A DNA stretch of 64,000 nucleotides from Vandiemenella viatica (taxonomy: Eukaryota; Arthropoda; Insecta; Orthoptera; Morabidae), in the NCBI GenBank assembly GCA_031002005.1, contig CM061918.1, forward strand, positions 42,437,047 to 42,501,046, in the 5' to 3' direction. A program made the translations under genes and the position numbers. Below, piece by piece: positions 1 through 13,000 of the stretch (position 1 is the stretch's first letter; each line of letters begins with the position of its first letter). The notes beneath the pieces were generated by a model that did no database searches, had not been told where the DNA came from, and was given only the letters and a program-made list of their open reading frames with translations.

Positions 1-857
1 TTAGCTGTAAAAATTTGAAAACACCATCCTAATTGCTGCGGTAGTTTCTGCGCGGGTCCCGTTCAAATAAAGAGACACATGCAGCTTGCTTACAGGACTT
101 ATAATAGTATAGACACACCAGCCCACATTTGTAAAATCAGTACTAGTGAAGTTTTTGCCAATGACTGTTAGTGAAGTATTCCATTTCTGTAGGGTAAACA
201 CAGTGAAATCTGAAGAGAGGAATGCAAAGCCACAGGAAAAGATACACTTAAATTTTTAAGCTTTATAATTTTTCTGCACTTGTACCATTGACCACCAAAT
301 CAATATAAATGTCATCAATTGAAAACCTTTGCCTTTCTCAAATATTGGAATACTTTTGATATGGATACATCTTTGGGCCAATATTCAAATGGTATTAGGT
401 ATAATGCCCATATAAAATTAGTATGTTGCTGAAGACAGCACTGAATAAAAACCTTTTGATTTATTCTAATGTTGTTCATATAAGGCACAAGTAAGCTAAT
501 TCCCAAGTAAACTAACAATCGTGTTATGTTAGAAGCTAATCACAATGGTGGGGTTGTTTTGTTTTCCTCATACTGTGATTTCATTTAAACATTTATTTAT
601 TCACAGAAATAATAAAAAAAAGTTTACACCAACATTAGCACCATCAGATGTTCTACATCAATCACACATAACAAATTTAAATGAAGCCACATCTAATTCC
701 TTTGCCATATTGTTCACTTCCATACACAATTAAAGTTTATATTGAAATAGTGTAAAGTGTGTTCATGTTTTTCATGTCCTTTCTGCTTACATCTGTGGTG
801 AGTGATGCAGTTTATTTCTCAATCCTTACCTTTTTTAAAATGAGTTTTGTGTCTTAC
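1..857. other. AT-rich intron, no feature except a repeat tail
   Basis: No exon with PRDM9 SET similarity is present. Bases 770-835 resemble a dispersed element with a TGGTGAGTGATG core (see the 50455-50660 entry). Confidence 0.4.
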
Positions 858-1049
858 CTCCCAGCAATATCCTCCATTATTAGGAACATCTGAGATGATG
901 CCTTCATATGGACCAAACACTGTTCGGGGCAGCAATGGACATACTGTCCACACACCCAGCCCAGCATTTCGTATTCCAGACGGTCCAATTCGAAAAAATG
1001 AAGGCAGTGTTTTTGCTGCTCTTTCACTGTCTGGTGGGTACAGTGGAAC
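858..1049 (-). CDS. PRDM9: PRDM9-like exon: first half of PR/SET domain
   Basis: This 192-nt exon is phase 0 at both ends, with acceptor ttacag before 1049 and donor gtaaga after 858. It encodes 64 residues. Residues 16-34 (about PSFFRIGPSGIRNAGLGVW) and 46-50 (GPYEG) are the hallmark opening of PR/SET domains, followed by NNGGYCWE, equivalent to the NNGYSW segment of vertebrate PRDM9. The active-site and cofactor-binding half of SET should be in the next exon, which is not found between 1 and 857 and so probably lies outside the window. Confidence 0.88.
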
Positions 1050-4000
1050 CTGTAACATAATGAAATCAGAACTATGTTTGAGATATAATCCAAATGAACC
1101 AGTAAAATAAAAAATGAAAGAATGTGTGAGTTCATGGAACATAGGACCCTATAAATAAGATTATTTTAAGCGGACGCAGTTTCATTTTGTTTGTGGATAC
1201 TTTACTGATTTATTTGTTGATCTCCACTGAAACCATTGGAAAAAAAAGTGAGTTAGTTTCTTTCAGATGCATCTTGAAGTTTAATTTTATTTTTTAATCT
1301 ATAATATTTAATTGCATTAAGCAAACATATCTTGAGGTTACCAACAATTTTGGAAAACTATAGTATGAAACTGACATTTACTGAAGTGAATATTTCATTC
1401 ATAATTTATTAGTGTAGAGTAGTGCCTGTGTTTGATTAGCTATTTTTGAGAAGAATATAAATGTTTGAAGAATAAAGATTTCATTCCAGCTACAGATCAA
1501 TTATCTGCTACTTTATATTAAGTTGATGGTAATATCTTAGTATAATTCAATTGTTATGAAGCAAATACTCCGGTGGCAATTTCTCTATTAATCTACTATC
1601 AAATTTCACATTATTCTTTATTTATTTATTTAAATTCTTTGAATTCACACTTTTCCCACATAATACAACTTTGAGTTTGAGTTGTAGGTAAACTTTAAAA
1701 TGAATGAATTAGCTATAAGGATTTGTTATGGTTTGTGAAAAAAATTAATTTATATATTTGTGTGACACTTTTATTTATGTTCTACAGTTTTTAGTAATGC
1801 CCAAAGCTTGAAAAAATTAATTTTATGCACACAAAACATATGACTGAAGAACAATGATAGCCACATCTTCCATGTAAATCCTTTCACATAGAATACATTT
1901 TAATATCATCATGAAAGCTTTTACAAAGAGAAAAATATTTCATGTAGATGGCAAAAGAAAATACTGTATGATACACTATATAACTGGTAAATTACAAAAT
2001 TAAATGTCTTCACTTTACCATGTAAGAACAAGATGTGCACTGGGGTAGGTGCACAAGGCTTTGTCTTAATTCTGACCATGTCTAAGCCTTGGATATGTCC
2101 AGTTATGACTTTATAATAATAACCAGGTTGCAACTTAGCTTTATTTTTACCAAAAGCTAAGGAAAGGTAATAAGTAAATGATCATGATTAATTGACTTTC
2201 GGGTTATGCCGCATTGTTCATTTCATTACCTGAGCTTTTGGCTGGTATCCTGTTTGTGTTGACATAGCAACAAGCGCCAAGCATCGCAGAGTAAAAGGCC
2301 GCTATCTTCGTTGATGTTGTTGGTATTTTTTTAAAATTTCTGCTGCCTCTTTCACCCGTTGGGGCCACAACTGGTCTTCTCTCCACAGTAGCCTCGTTTC
2401 TTGAAACTTTATTTCATGCTCGATATTAATAGCATGGCGGACTACGGCGGATTTGTCGCTGTTGTTATCTTTGAAGAGGCGGATATGTTCCTGCCACAGT
2501 GCGACCTGTCTCGCCGTTTTAAACACTGCCACAGCTGCAGGGGATTTCGTAAACACCCATAAGCTGGTGTGGGTGTAATCTGTCTTTTACCTTTGTCAGT
2601 GACTGACCAAGTTTGCAGTTAGCCTTATATACTATTCGCACCTCCATGTAAGGTATCCCTCGTTCTATTTCAATATTTGGTTAGAATCCGGCGAAGTTTG
2701 AGGTTAACTTCAGTACACGATACCACAAGTAAATCGAGTTACCAACACTTCAAGCATAGTAAAGCGAATAAATAACATATAACCAACATAAATAAACTAT
2801 AAATTACCATAAATCAATGCTATTTCAGTAAGAAATAGGTTATTCCATGTAAAAGTAAACTTTCAATAACAGATCCTAACATTAATCAGAAAGATATTCT
2901 AAACGGATTTAAAAGAAGCAAATGGTAAATAATAGTAAATATATTGCCTAAATAAACCTTTTATCATGACTAAAAGCGTTATTCCTGAGATAAATAGTGA
3001 ATTCCAATATAAAGTAAACCTAACCATAAATTTTGGCATGTACCAGATTTTGGTATTTCAGGAGAGATTTTTATAAAGTAAAGATTGTAAAGAAGTAATA
3101 ATATTCAGCCCTAGACCTACCATAACCATAAATTCACAGTTAAATAGAGTTTAGCAGATATTTTAAAGAAATAAACAGGATGAGTGGATAGTAGACTGAA
3201 GCAGTATGAAAATATCACTTTGTGATGGAATTTGACCAGTTTAAAGTTCTAAAAGTAAATAGAATAATACCTGAGATAGTTTAGTAGGATAATTAACTGG
3301 TTTCTGATAGTTTTAAAGCATTTAATACTCACAAGAAGTAATTATGAAGAAATTTGATCACTCATTTTCCTAAACAGTTCGCATAAACAATTTTAGGTCT
3401 TTTAAATAATTTCAGGATTTAAAAAGTAGATAAACAAGCAGTAAATAATTGTATCCTTCAGTTTTAATAGATTTCAAGTAGTTTCAATCCATAAAATATG
3501 AAATATCAGCGAAAACCGGTAGCCGGTAAATCGAACAAATTATCAAGCCTTTCAGAATTAATTCCGATAAAATTAAACCATTTCAAGAGCGCTAAGAACA
3601 TGTAAATGACAGTAAACATACATAATTAATTTTCTATAACCAATAAAAGACATTTTCTGACCTTCTGTTTGTTAATCTAATTTCGTAGTAACTTGCCAGA
3701 GGCACCGTACATAAAATATGCTTTTACACTGATTTTAAACACTGTCACCCAGTATAAAGTAAATAATAAATTAAAACAGTCCTAAAGAGAATTAAATTCA
3801 TCTAAATCTCGTAGTTTCCAACCGTTTAAGTATTTTTAAATACGATCTGAACACGTAAAATAGATCACTTGACTTTAACATTTTTTCATTTAAAAGCCTA
3901 CTTATTTTCCGGGTTAAAAAGTAGTTTGTCGTAAAGATCCATTCTTCTAGCTTCATACAGATTAATTTCATGCCATTTAAAGCCATAGAACCGATGTTAT

Positions 4001-7000
4001 GAATTTCCTAAAACACTCTGTAATAGAACACGTGTAAATAATAGAACAATTTATTGTGTCCATGATATATCACGTACAAAGATGAAATAACCTTTAAAAT
4101 ATGCAGTTTAATTCAGGCTACACATTGGTAATTTTTCCGGCTTAATAATCCTTATATCTTCAGAGTTATACCTAAAAACATAAGTAATAATTATGTCGGA
4201 TTGTTAGAAATCATTGTTTTTGCAATAACCACATAACCGATTTAAATAAAGTTTACATTTTTGTGAGGCTAAAATAAAGACCCACAATTTGAGCATAATT
4301 TCATGTTTGTAATTAAAGCCGATTTAAAAAAAGTTCTGAAAACCTGGTGGTGACGTAAGACCTTCAGAAGCATTGTAATCGTGACCATATTTGGTAATCT
4401 TCGGAGAGACACAATTAAAGCTATATTCTGACACAAAACACAGTAACCATAAACTCACATAACTTTCCCGTTCCCGCGTTTAAATTAAACATATAATAAA
4501 GAAGTTATTAAATTAAACCTAAGGGAATGTTTAGCAGAGTGCATGCGCCCAGCGGTGGTACGGCATCACATGAGGCCCGGCTATATAGGCTCTTGAGTGC
4601 GCATGTGGACAAGCTTGGTTCTTCAGTCTCGGTTCAAACTTGCAGGCGTGAGCACGTCCCGTGCTAGGCTCGGCCAGCCCCGGGGTGGCGGTTAGGCAGG
4701 AAGCGAGTCTACAAAGTGACAGGCACGCTTAACGGCAGCCATGTTGGAAATTCGACAACTCTAACATTCAGACGAACAGTTTTGGCAATGTGACTTTAAT
4801 TTTCAACTCAGTTTTGGGGGGTTTCGTGCGGTTTCTTTTGCTCTGTTTCACAATCTGTAATCTTTGGTGAACGATATATCCGATTGCCTTGCTAACTGTG
4901 AACTTGCATTATTTACGTGAAAAATTTTGAGAATATAAAGCAGTGATTCAACTTGTGACTTTCATTTCTACAATAGTACCTTTCTTGCAGTAGGTTAAAC
5001 TGTAAGTGGCGACTGTGGTCAATTGTAACAGTTAGCATTCCATTGGTCAAACACGGTAACAGAACTTTTTAGGACTTAGAATATTTTGGAAGACGACTGG
5101 TTCAGGTGAAGAAGCAGATACCAACCCCCGTATCCGTCCCTTGTCCCTGACATCCACCCACTTTAACAGTTTCCCAATCCGGTCTGTGATACCCGGTATG
5201 AATGGGAGACAGGCGAATTTTGTTGGCACATTAATATCATGGGATAATTTGACGTCTCCCATAGGTTTTTTGGGTCTTCTGATGTCGGATTCACTATAGC
5301 CGTTGGCTCGGAATATTTGTGTAAGTGTCTCCATTTCTTCATTCCGAGTCATATACTGTCTTTGCTCTTAAGTTGAGTGATGTTAATACGCCTCTCTTTG
5401 TTGCCGGATGATGTTGTGACATGGCGTGCAGATACCTATTAGTGTGGGTCGCCTTGCGATACACAGTATGACCCAAACGTCCATCGCCTCTCTTGTGAAC
5501 AAGGACATCGAGAAATGGCAGTAGTCCATTTTCTTCCACAACCATAGTGAACTGAATTCTTGGGTGGGCACTCTCCTTACCATGAGGCCAGATGACAAAG
5601 GTGTCATCAACATAACGGATCCACTTTGTAGGTTTTAGGCGCGCGTTGTTAAGCACCTTCATCTCGAATGATTCCATAAATATGTTGGCGGCTACAGGTG
5701 AAAGTGGCGAGCCCATTGCCGCACCTTCAACTTGAGCATAAAGTTGACCACCGTACTGGAACACAGTTGGCTTAAGGCAGAACTCTGTCAGGTCAGCCCA
5801 CTCAGTAGACTTTCCTTGTGCAAGAAGTTTAGCATGTATTAAAGCAACGGCTTTGTCTACCGCCACATTAGTGAATAATGAGACAGCATCGAAACTCACC
5901 ATGACATCAGTCTTCTCTAGCATCTCTAGCAACATACCGCACAAGTGGATGAGTAGGTGAGTTGACTGCGCTCACAATCAGACGTAAGGGAACCTCTTTT
6001 TTGTGCACTTTGGGCAATCCATAGAACCTAGGCATCATGCAATTGCTTCTTTTTAAGTTTTTCTTGTCCTCCTGCTCAATCGCTTTGGAGGTGTTAACTC
6101 TTCGGGCCACCTCTGTCCTGATCTTCTGTAGTGGGTTTCTGCTTAATGGTTAGTACGTTTTCTCTGCCAGCAAGTTCGTAATCTTATTGTGGTAGTCCAG
6201 TGCTTTCATCACTATGGTTGCACACCCCTTGTCAGCTGGAAGAACCACAATATCATCACGTTGCCGTAATACCTGCAAGGCTGATCTTTCTTCGCTAGAT
6301 AGATTGCTGCGTGGTAGTTTTGCGTGGGCAAGAATGCGAGCTGTCTCCTGTCGGATGTTATTTGCCTGATCGGATTCTAACCCCACAATGGCACTCTCAA
6401 CGCCCGCTATGATATCTAAAGTTGGCAAATGTGTGGGTACCGGGGCAAAATTAAGACCTTTCGATAGCAAAGATATTGTTGCTTTATCTAGTTCCCCGTC
6501 TGTGAGATTTACCACTGTATGGGCCAGTTGCGGAATTTTAGTATGTTGTTGTTGTTGTTCTGCCTTGAATTTTTGAAATTTACAAATCTGTGCCTCTCTA
6601 GTATTATTCAGCACTTGCAACGCGTAATTCGACGAAACTGAATCCAACGTATTCCAATCAGGAGCTTCGAAATGTGCGGATAACCGTAGATGTAGTTTGT
6701 ATAAGTTACCTTCTAAGTGAGCCAGCTCCGTCCACGTCTGTCGTATCCTTTCGCGCAGAAGTATAAATCCTGTCTTCCGCAGAATCCGTGCTGCTTTTCT
6801 TGTTTCAATGTGATGTCGGATCTTCAGAAATGATGGTAAGACATCTTCGTCCCTGCATCGCAGTAAGAAAGTAAGTTGGCTATGTTTTCGTGCTCTTTTT
6901 TCTCGTAGTTTTGAGAAGTTTCTACATGCGTAGAATATATCCTCCCCGTAGAGGTATGTTAAATGATTCCTCAGACTTCCATGGCCATCTTTGTTCATGC

Positions 7001-10000
7001 TTAATTGACTTTCAGGTTATGCCACGTTGTTTATTTCATTACCTGAGCTTTCGGCTGGTATCCTCCAGCCTTCGTCACAGATACTGTTTATGTTGACATA
7101 GCAACGAGCGCCAAGCATCACAGAGTAAAAGGCTGCTATCTTCATTGATGTCGCTGGTATTTTTTTAAAATTTCTGCTTCCTCTTTCACCCGTTGGGGCC
7201 ACCACTGGTCTTCTCTCCATAGTAGCCTCGTTTCTTGAAACTTTATTTCATGCCCGGTATTAATAGCGGACTAGGACAATACAGCAAATCAGCGATTGCC
7301 GAGCACTTGTATGACCATTGCTACAAGATAGTCTTTAACAACATTGGCTAGAACTTCATATTTTTGGGATTCAATAGTAAAAGAAGCAATTGAAATTCGG
7401 CTCGCTGATACCTTCAATAGAGACATGCCTTACTTTTAGTGAGGCATGAAAACCAGCCTTGGTGAAACTGGAGGAAGAACAATCATGAGATAGGAAGAAA
7501 CTTTCTGAATATGGCAAAGTAACAAATCATATCATTAAGTAGAAAAGTTTATAATAAAAAAAGGGGAAAACTTTTGAAACTGGTGTCCTATTGTTAGCTG
7601 TGGTGCTTGTATTCTTCCTCTTATTATTGTTATTATTTGTGGAGAAGCCCATTAGGAAAGTACTCAGAAGCATTTGTTCACTTACCTTTGTGCCCATATG
7701 CTTGCTGTGGGCTTCTTTTTTCTCATCTGACCATGTTGTTCCAGGTCTTTTCTTTAGTCTTTCCTCCAGGTCAACTTGCCACTTGTGAATTTTGAATATA
7801 TCTCTGTTTTCAATATCTTTAATTAATATTATTTATACTTGATAGTCAGCACTTTTTGTTTCCCCAAAAATGAGCAATTTTTTTTTTTTTTGGGGGGGGG
7901 GGTGATGGGACGGATAATACCCTGTTGGTGATCATTTGTAATATGTACAATATATTAATAAATAGATTCATTTTATTACACAATTAACATCTTTCCATTA
8001 ATTTCTAAATATTTTCTTGTAATTCCAAGCTCACTCTACCATATCTTTCCAGAATATGATAATGAATAACAAGATGTATAACTGAACATTAATGAATTAT
8101 TACCAAATAAAGAATATTTATTTGAACAAAATAGCTAATCTCTCAGTTGTGGGAGAAGGTAAAGGCTTTATACTATGATTTTGGCAAACTTCTGTCAAGG
8201 CTACAATGCAGTTGTGAAATTGAGAATGTTATAGGAAAATGAAGTGAAAAATGAAAAACAGTTTAAAACTTACAAGGATGAACTGTAAACTGATGCAAAA
8301 ACATTTCTCTTAGCCTATGATGTACTCTGTGTGTGCTGAAACCCTTTACAGATTCTGCGAAGCTATATTTGGTATATCATTTAAGAAATATAATTTTATA
8401 AAGTCAGCATTTATGCCTATAAGAACAATTACTCACACAGTTGTCTGAAACGTGAATCAGTGGTCCATGTGTTGGGCAGCCACCTCCCCATTCTCTGTGG
8501 CACTGATCACAAACTGCAACATAATCATACAACTGTAAATCATGTTCAGTTTACTCCAAAACAGATGTGCAATTCTTAAGTACTGAATTTTTCTATAGTA
8601 TCATTCATTTATTTTTTGCTTTATGCCTCAATGACATTGATGTCGTTAAGAGGTAGGAAAGGACTGGGGGTTAGGAATGGGAAGTAATTAAGGCATGGCC
8701 TTTAGAAGAAACCATGAAAAACTCAAATCAGGTTGGTTGGACGGGGACTCGAACCCACATCCTCCAGAATGTGAGGCCAGCACATTACTGCTCACCCACC
8801 ATGCTCAGTATCACTTAATTATTTTATAAATTTTGTATTGAAGCTATTTTTAATAACATTGTTACCAATTTACAAGTTTCATTCATATCAACTAACATTT
8901 CAAAGTTTATTGTTTAATTGCAAGATTCACCTCCATATAGATCATCCATTTAGTATGGTTGCTGACTTAACAAGTTAAAGAGGTGACTCATGATTTTTCT
9001 AAACAAATAATTATCAGCCACTGATTAAAGTAAAATATTATTCAAAAATTACATAGTTTAATACCATATTCAGTGCTCAAAAATGGAAAGAAGGGACACA
9101 AACTAGCTGTTTTGCTTAAATAAGTCAATTTTATTTTTCATACTGTCATAGTAAGTCTTACAATTTTTAATAAAAAGCAAGGAAATGAAAGGCCTGATGC
9201 AATCACAAAGTGCTACCTTCTTTCAAGTGCAACAAAATTAAATCTCATATTGCAGAAACATTGTAATTATTATTATTAACTGTAATCAAACTAATGCGGC
9301 AGATGCAATTTCCTTATACATCTGATTAACTGTTTCACAGTTTGTGGTGCATTGTTTAACGTATTCTTTAACAATTTATTCCTGTCATCAGTCTGAAAAG
9401 GAAAATATTCCAATTCTCTTAAAACTCCAATCAAGTTTTAATTTAAGGCAATGAACCATCTCTCTTTTTTCCACATACCACATCCAACAACCCTCCAGGG
9501 CACATATCACAATGTTTCCCATATAGACACCAACCACTGTCTTTATCCAGTTGTTGCATTACCATAACTGTAAACCTATCTAATTTGGTATATCACCTAC
9601 CAATTGCGATCTTTCCACAGACAAATCTGCCTACCCTTACCTGCATTACCTGAAACTCATGTACTTAATATATGTTCCATACTGTCCCATCTTACTCAAG
9701 CAATGACATATTCCATGTTCTTGTTTCCCAGTTCCCTCACTTTTGGGGTATGTTCCCTCATTAATCTGTCTAACATATACAGGATTTTTAAACATTTTAT
9801 TACCACCACCTGTGCAATGTATGCTTCCAAATTCAGCCCATTTCTAATAATATGTCCAGATAGTTTATATTATACAACCTTTACCCCCCATTATACAATT
9901 ATACTATGTGAAGAAAACTGATGTTTGATACACAATTTCTTAATATACGTACATGGAAAATTATTATTAAGAAGTTATTCACTGGTTAGGTAATGATTAC

Positions 10001-13000
10001 AGACTAATAACTTATAATACAAATTTTTGCACTGTGTTGTGTTTACATAAAATAAAATCAGATTTATTATAATAAAAAAAAAAAAACGTAATTTAGACAA
10101 GTAAAAATTAATTTTCATTTGACTGAAAGGATGCAGTGTATAGGAGACAGACACTCTTTATCAAGATTTTTGTCAGGATATTGAAGGACAGCATCATTTA
10201 CAGATGTAAGGAAAACACATGAACTTTGACATAAGAGGCATTTGGCTTTGATAAAGACTGAGAGGGAGACAATGCAAATCTATAATGTTAGATGATTACT
10301 ATTAATATTTTACATCAACTATACAAAATGACAATGTAAGAAAATGCAGCATATTAACAAAATAAGAATTACTAGGGATTCAAGTCATTTTCTGACAGCC
10401 ATTCCAGCTTGATGCACTATGCCAGGCTGTAAATGGATGCATGCTGCAAGTTTTGCAGTGTGGTCTATTGCTATTGTCTAGGTCAGTCAGTAGGAAAGTA
10501 CCTTGTCAATTAAGACTTTCTTCAGCTTGGGAATTCTGCTGAAGCATATGCCTGGGGCAGTGGGTAGGCTTTTGGGAAGGAGGAGGCACATTTTGGGAAA
10601 GGAATGAAGAAATTCATGACCATAGTGTAGGATCTGGTTAAAGGACTCCAGGCCAGGAGAGAACTGGATGATGAATATTGGCTTCTGGTCAGCTTTAATA
10701 AGTTCAGGATACAATTATATAATTATATTATTGTGGAAATTTTGGATTGTAACACAAAAGATTTGCTTCTGCACAACATCAGAGGGTAACAGTGGGAAAT
10801 GAAGGTTCATGATAGTATTTGGTAACAACCTGAAAAGTGATCCATGATCAGAACGGATGTGTCTATACTGGGTTGTAATGCTATATGAAATGGAAATTCA
10901 GAGTGGGTAACTGTAGCAGAGTAGGTATTGTAAATTTGTTGATTTGATGTGCACAGATGTGTGGAGGGCACCTCGTCATAAGGAGGAATCCACATCAAGA
11001 AATGTGACATGTGTGTGGGAATAAGTACAAGTGAAATTGATAGAATGGACATTGTTAAGAGAACCAGTCTCTTGCATATTAAATAAACAATTAATTTTTA
11101 TTTATTTATTTATTTTTAACAGAGTCAAAATATATCAATTTTATTTTAATACTAGGTGACCCAACAGATGCTGTCCTGCCCAAATTTCAATAAATTTGTT
11201 TGTGATCATTTTGTGAATGTGTGAAAAGCTAATGAGAATATGTAAACAAAGTAAAAATGAGAAAAAAAGTATATCTGAGTGATAATTGTATTTGTTAATG
11301 ATTATGTCCATGGATACTCAATTTGAGGAGGAATACATTCAGAAGCACGCCAAAATGAAATTTTACATTTGAGATGAATTCCATCGGCAGTACACTGCTG
11401 AAATGCTAAATGTGATCGACTTGGAACCATGTGGTTTTATTCCAAAATTTATGTCACAATTGAATTTAGCCTGAACTTAACTTTATCCAAATGATTTATT
11501 TTCTACCATTAAATTTGAAATCTCAATGAATCTCAAGGTGTTTATTTACATTTTGAATTCAATCATTGCACCACTAAACTGATTTTTATTGGGTCATAGA
11601 TCTTGCATCATTCAGTCTAATGCCTTCAAAGACTTTTTATACACCATCATACATACATTCATCCCAAATAATCAATTTGCATTGCTGCAAAAAACTTTGC
11701 CCATCGCACAGTTCTTCGAACATTAAAGTTTCATTGATTTACATATTCAGTGGTAACTTGAATGCTGAATGAACTGTCTGCCTTCTAACAACGCAGCTGC
11801 AATTCCTGACAAAGCATGTGCAAGTGTGAGTAACTCGTTGCCAAAATCAATAAGACCAAAAAAATTTTCCAGTTCCACTGGGAGTGTCCAAGAAGAAAAT
11901 GCCTCTTGTTCCATTGTGCACAACTTTCATGACAATGTCGTGCACATATTTTTGTTGCTGATTCAACAGCAATACATTCGTTCGGACTGATTCCCACAAT
12001 GTGTCACAGTCATATTGTTTTTCACTTTTCAACTCTTGGTTAAATGTGTCATGCATCAGAATATTGGGTACTTTAATGTCTAATTGAGGTAACATCCTGT
12101 TCATTATATCATCATGCCCATGTAATCAATTAATACAAAATAACTAAATAAAATAAATAACTACATACTTAAAAATAAATAAATTAACTACAAATCTTGG
12201 ACAGAAACAACACAAAAATAAAAAAAAGGTAATTTTATTTTAATTTAGGCTGGAATGAGTTTTTCCAGATCCTTCTCCAGATCTACATTCAATTGAGTTA
12301 TTTTCATCCCAGGAGCATAAAAGTGGGGAAGGGAGGGGGCAGGGGGGGAGAAAAGGAATGATGAATATTCATCATTCAAATTTTGAATTATGGTCTTGAG
12401 TTCATACAAAAAAACCATAGAAAAAGCCACATTTATTTTTTCCAGATTTTTCCAATTTTTCTGGCAACTTTTCCAGTTTTTATTTCAGTAAAAACCTCAT
12501 TCGGACTATTGTGAACATTACTTAAAAAATTAGCCAAATTGGTACCTTGAAATAAGCACTTTCAGTTTTTCCAGAACTTTCCAATTTTTCTTTCCCTAAA
12601 AACCTTATATGGACCATTACAAACATTTTTTTAAAGAAAAGTTTAGCCAAATTGGTCCAGCAATTCTCAAGCGATGCACTTACCAATGAACAGATGACTG
12701 GTCATTAGGAGGATAATACTTTCCCCCTTCCTCCTCTCATTGCAATCCCTACTATTCACAATTTTTTGATCTCTGGTTCAGTCAAAGTGCAGATCTGGAC
12801 ATGTTCACATCTTTCCGCTTGCCAACATGAATGAATGTATAAACTGTGATGGAGCACATGCTCCAGTGACAATTTCCCTAGTAATCTAATTATCCATTTC
12901 TTAGATTTTTTTTTTAACTATCTTATATGTTTTAAGAGTTGAAATACCCCCCCCCCTCCCCAACCTACATTAAGCAATTTATAAATTTTAATTTTAAATA

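Larger units (their letters stand above)
2190..7275 (-). mobile_element. Penelope-like retroelement, tandem-truncated, interrupted
   Basis: Read on the minus strand the layout is: 7275-7000, a partial copy of the element's 3' end; 6998-5037, reverse-transcriptase coding; 2623-2190, the 3' end again with the GIY-YIG domain. The two end copies (2190-2440 and 7000-7265) are clearly homologous direct repeats; each encodes the endonuclease C-terminus around QRVKE and the same untranslated tail. This matches the partial tandem arrangement (pseudo-LTR) known for Penelope-like elements. A 2.4 kb insertion with an 8-bp duplication splits the body at 2624-5028. The element sits in the intron between the PRDM9-like PR/SET exon and the knuckle exon. 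Confidence 0.85.

Noticed and set aside
847..1110. Plus-strand 87-codon ORF over the PR/SET exon
   Set aside because: It is the antisense shadow of the minus-strand exon; the PR/SET motif and splice sites are on the minus strand.
8680..8820. A real tRNA gene
   Set aside because: A and B boxes are present but no cloverleaf can be formed; the same body recurs at three other places, so it is a SINE.
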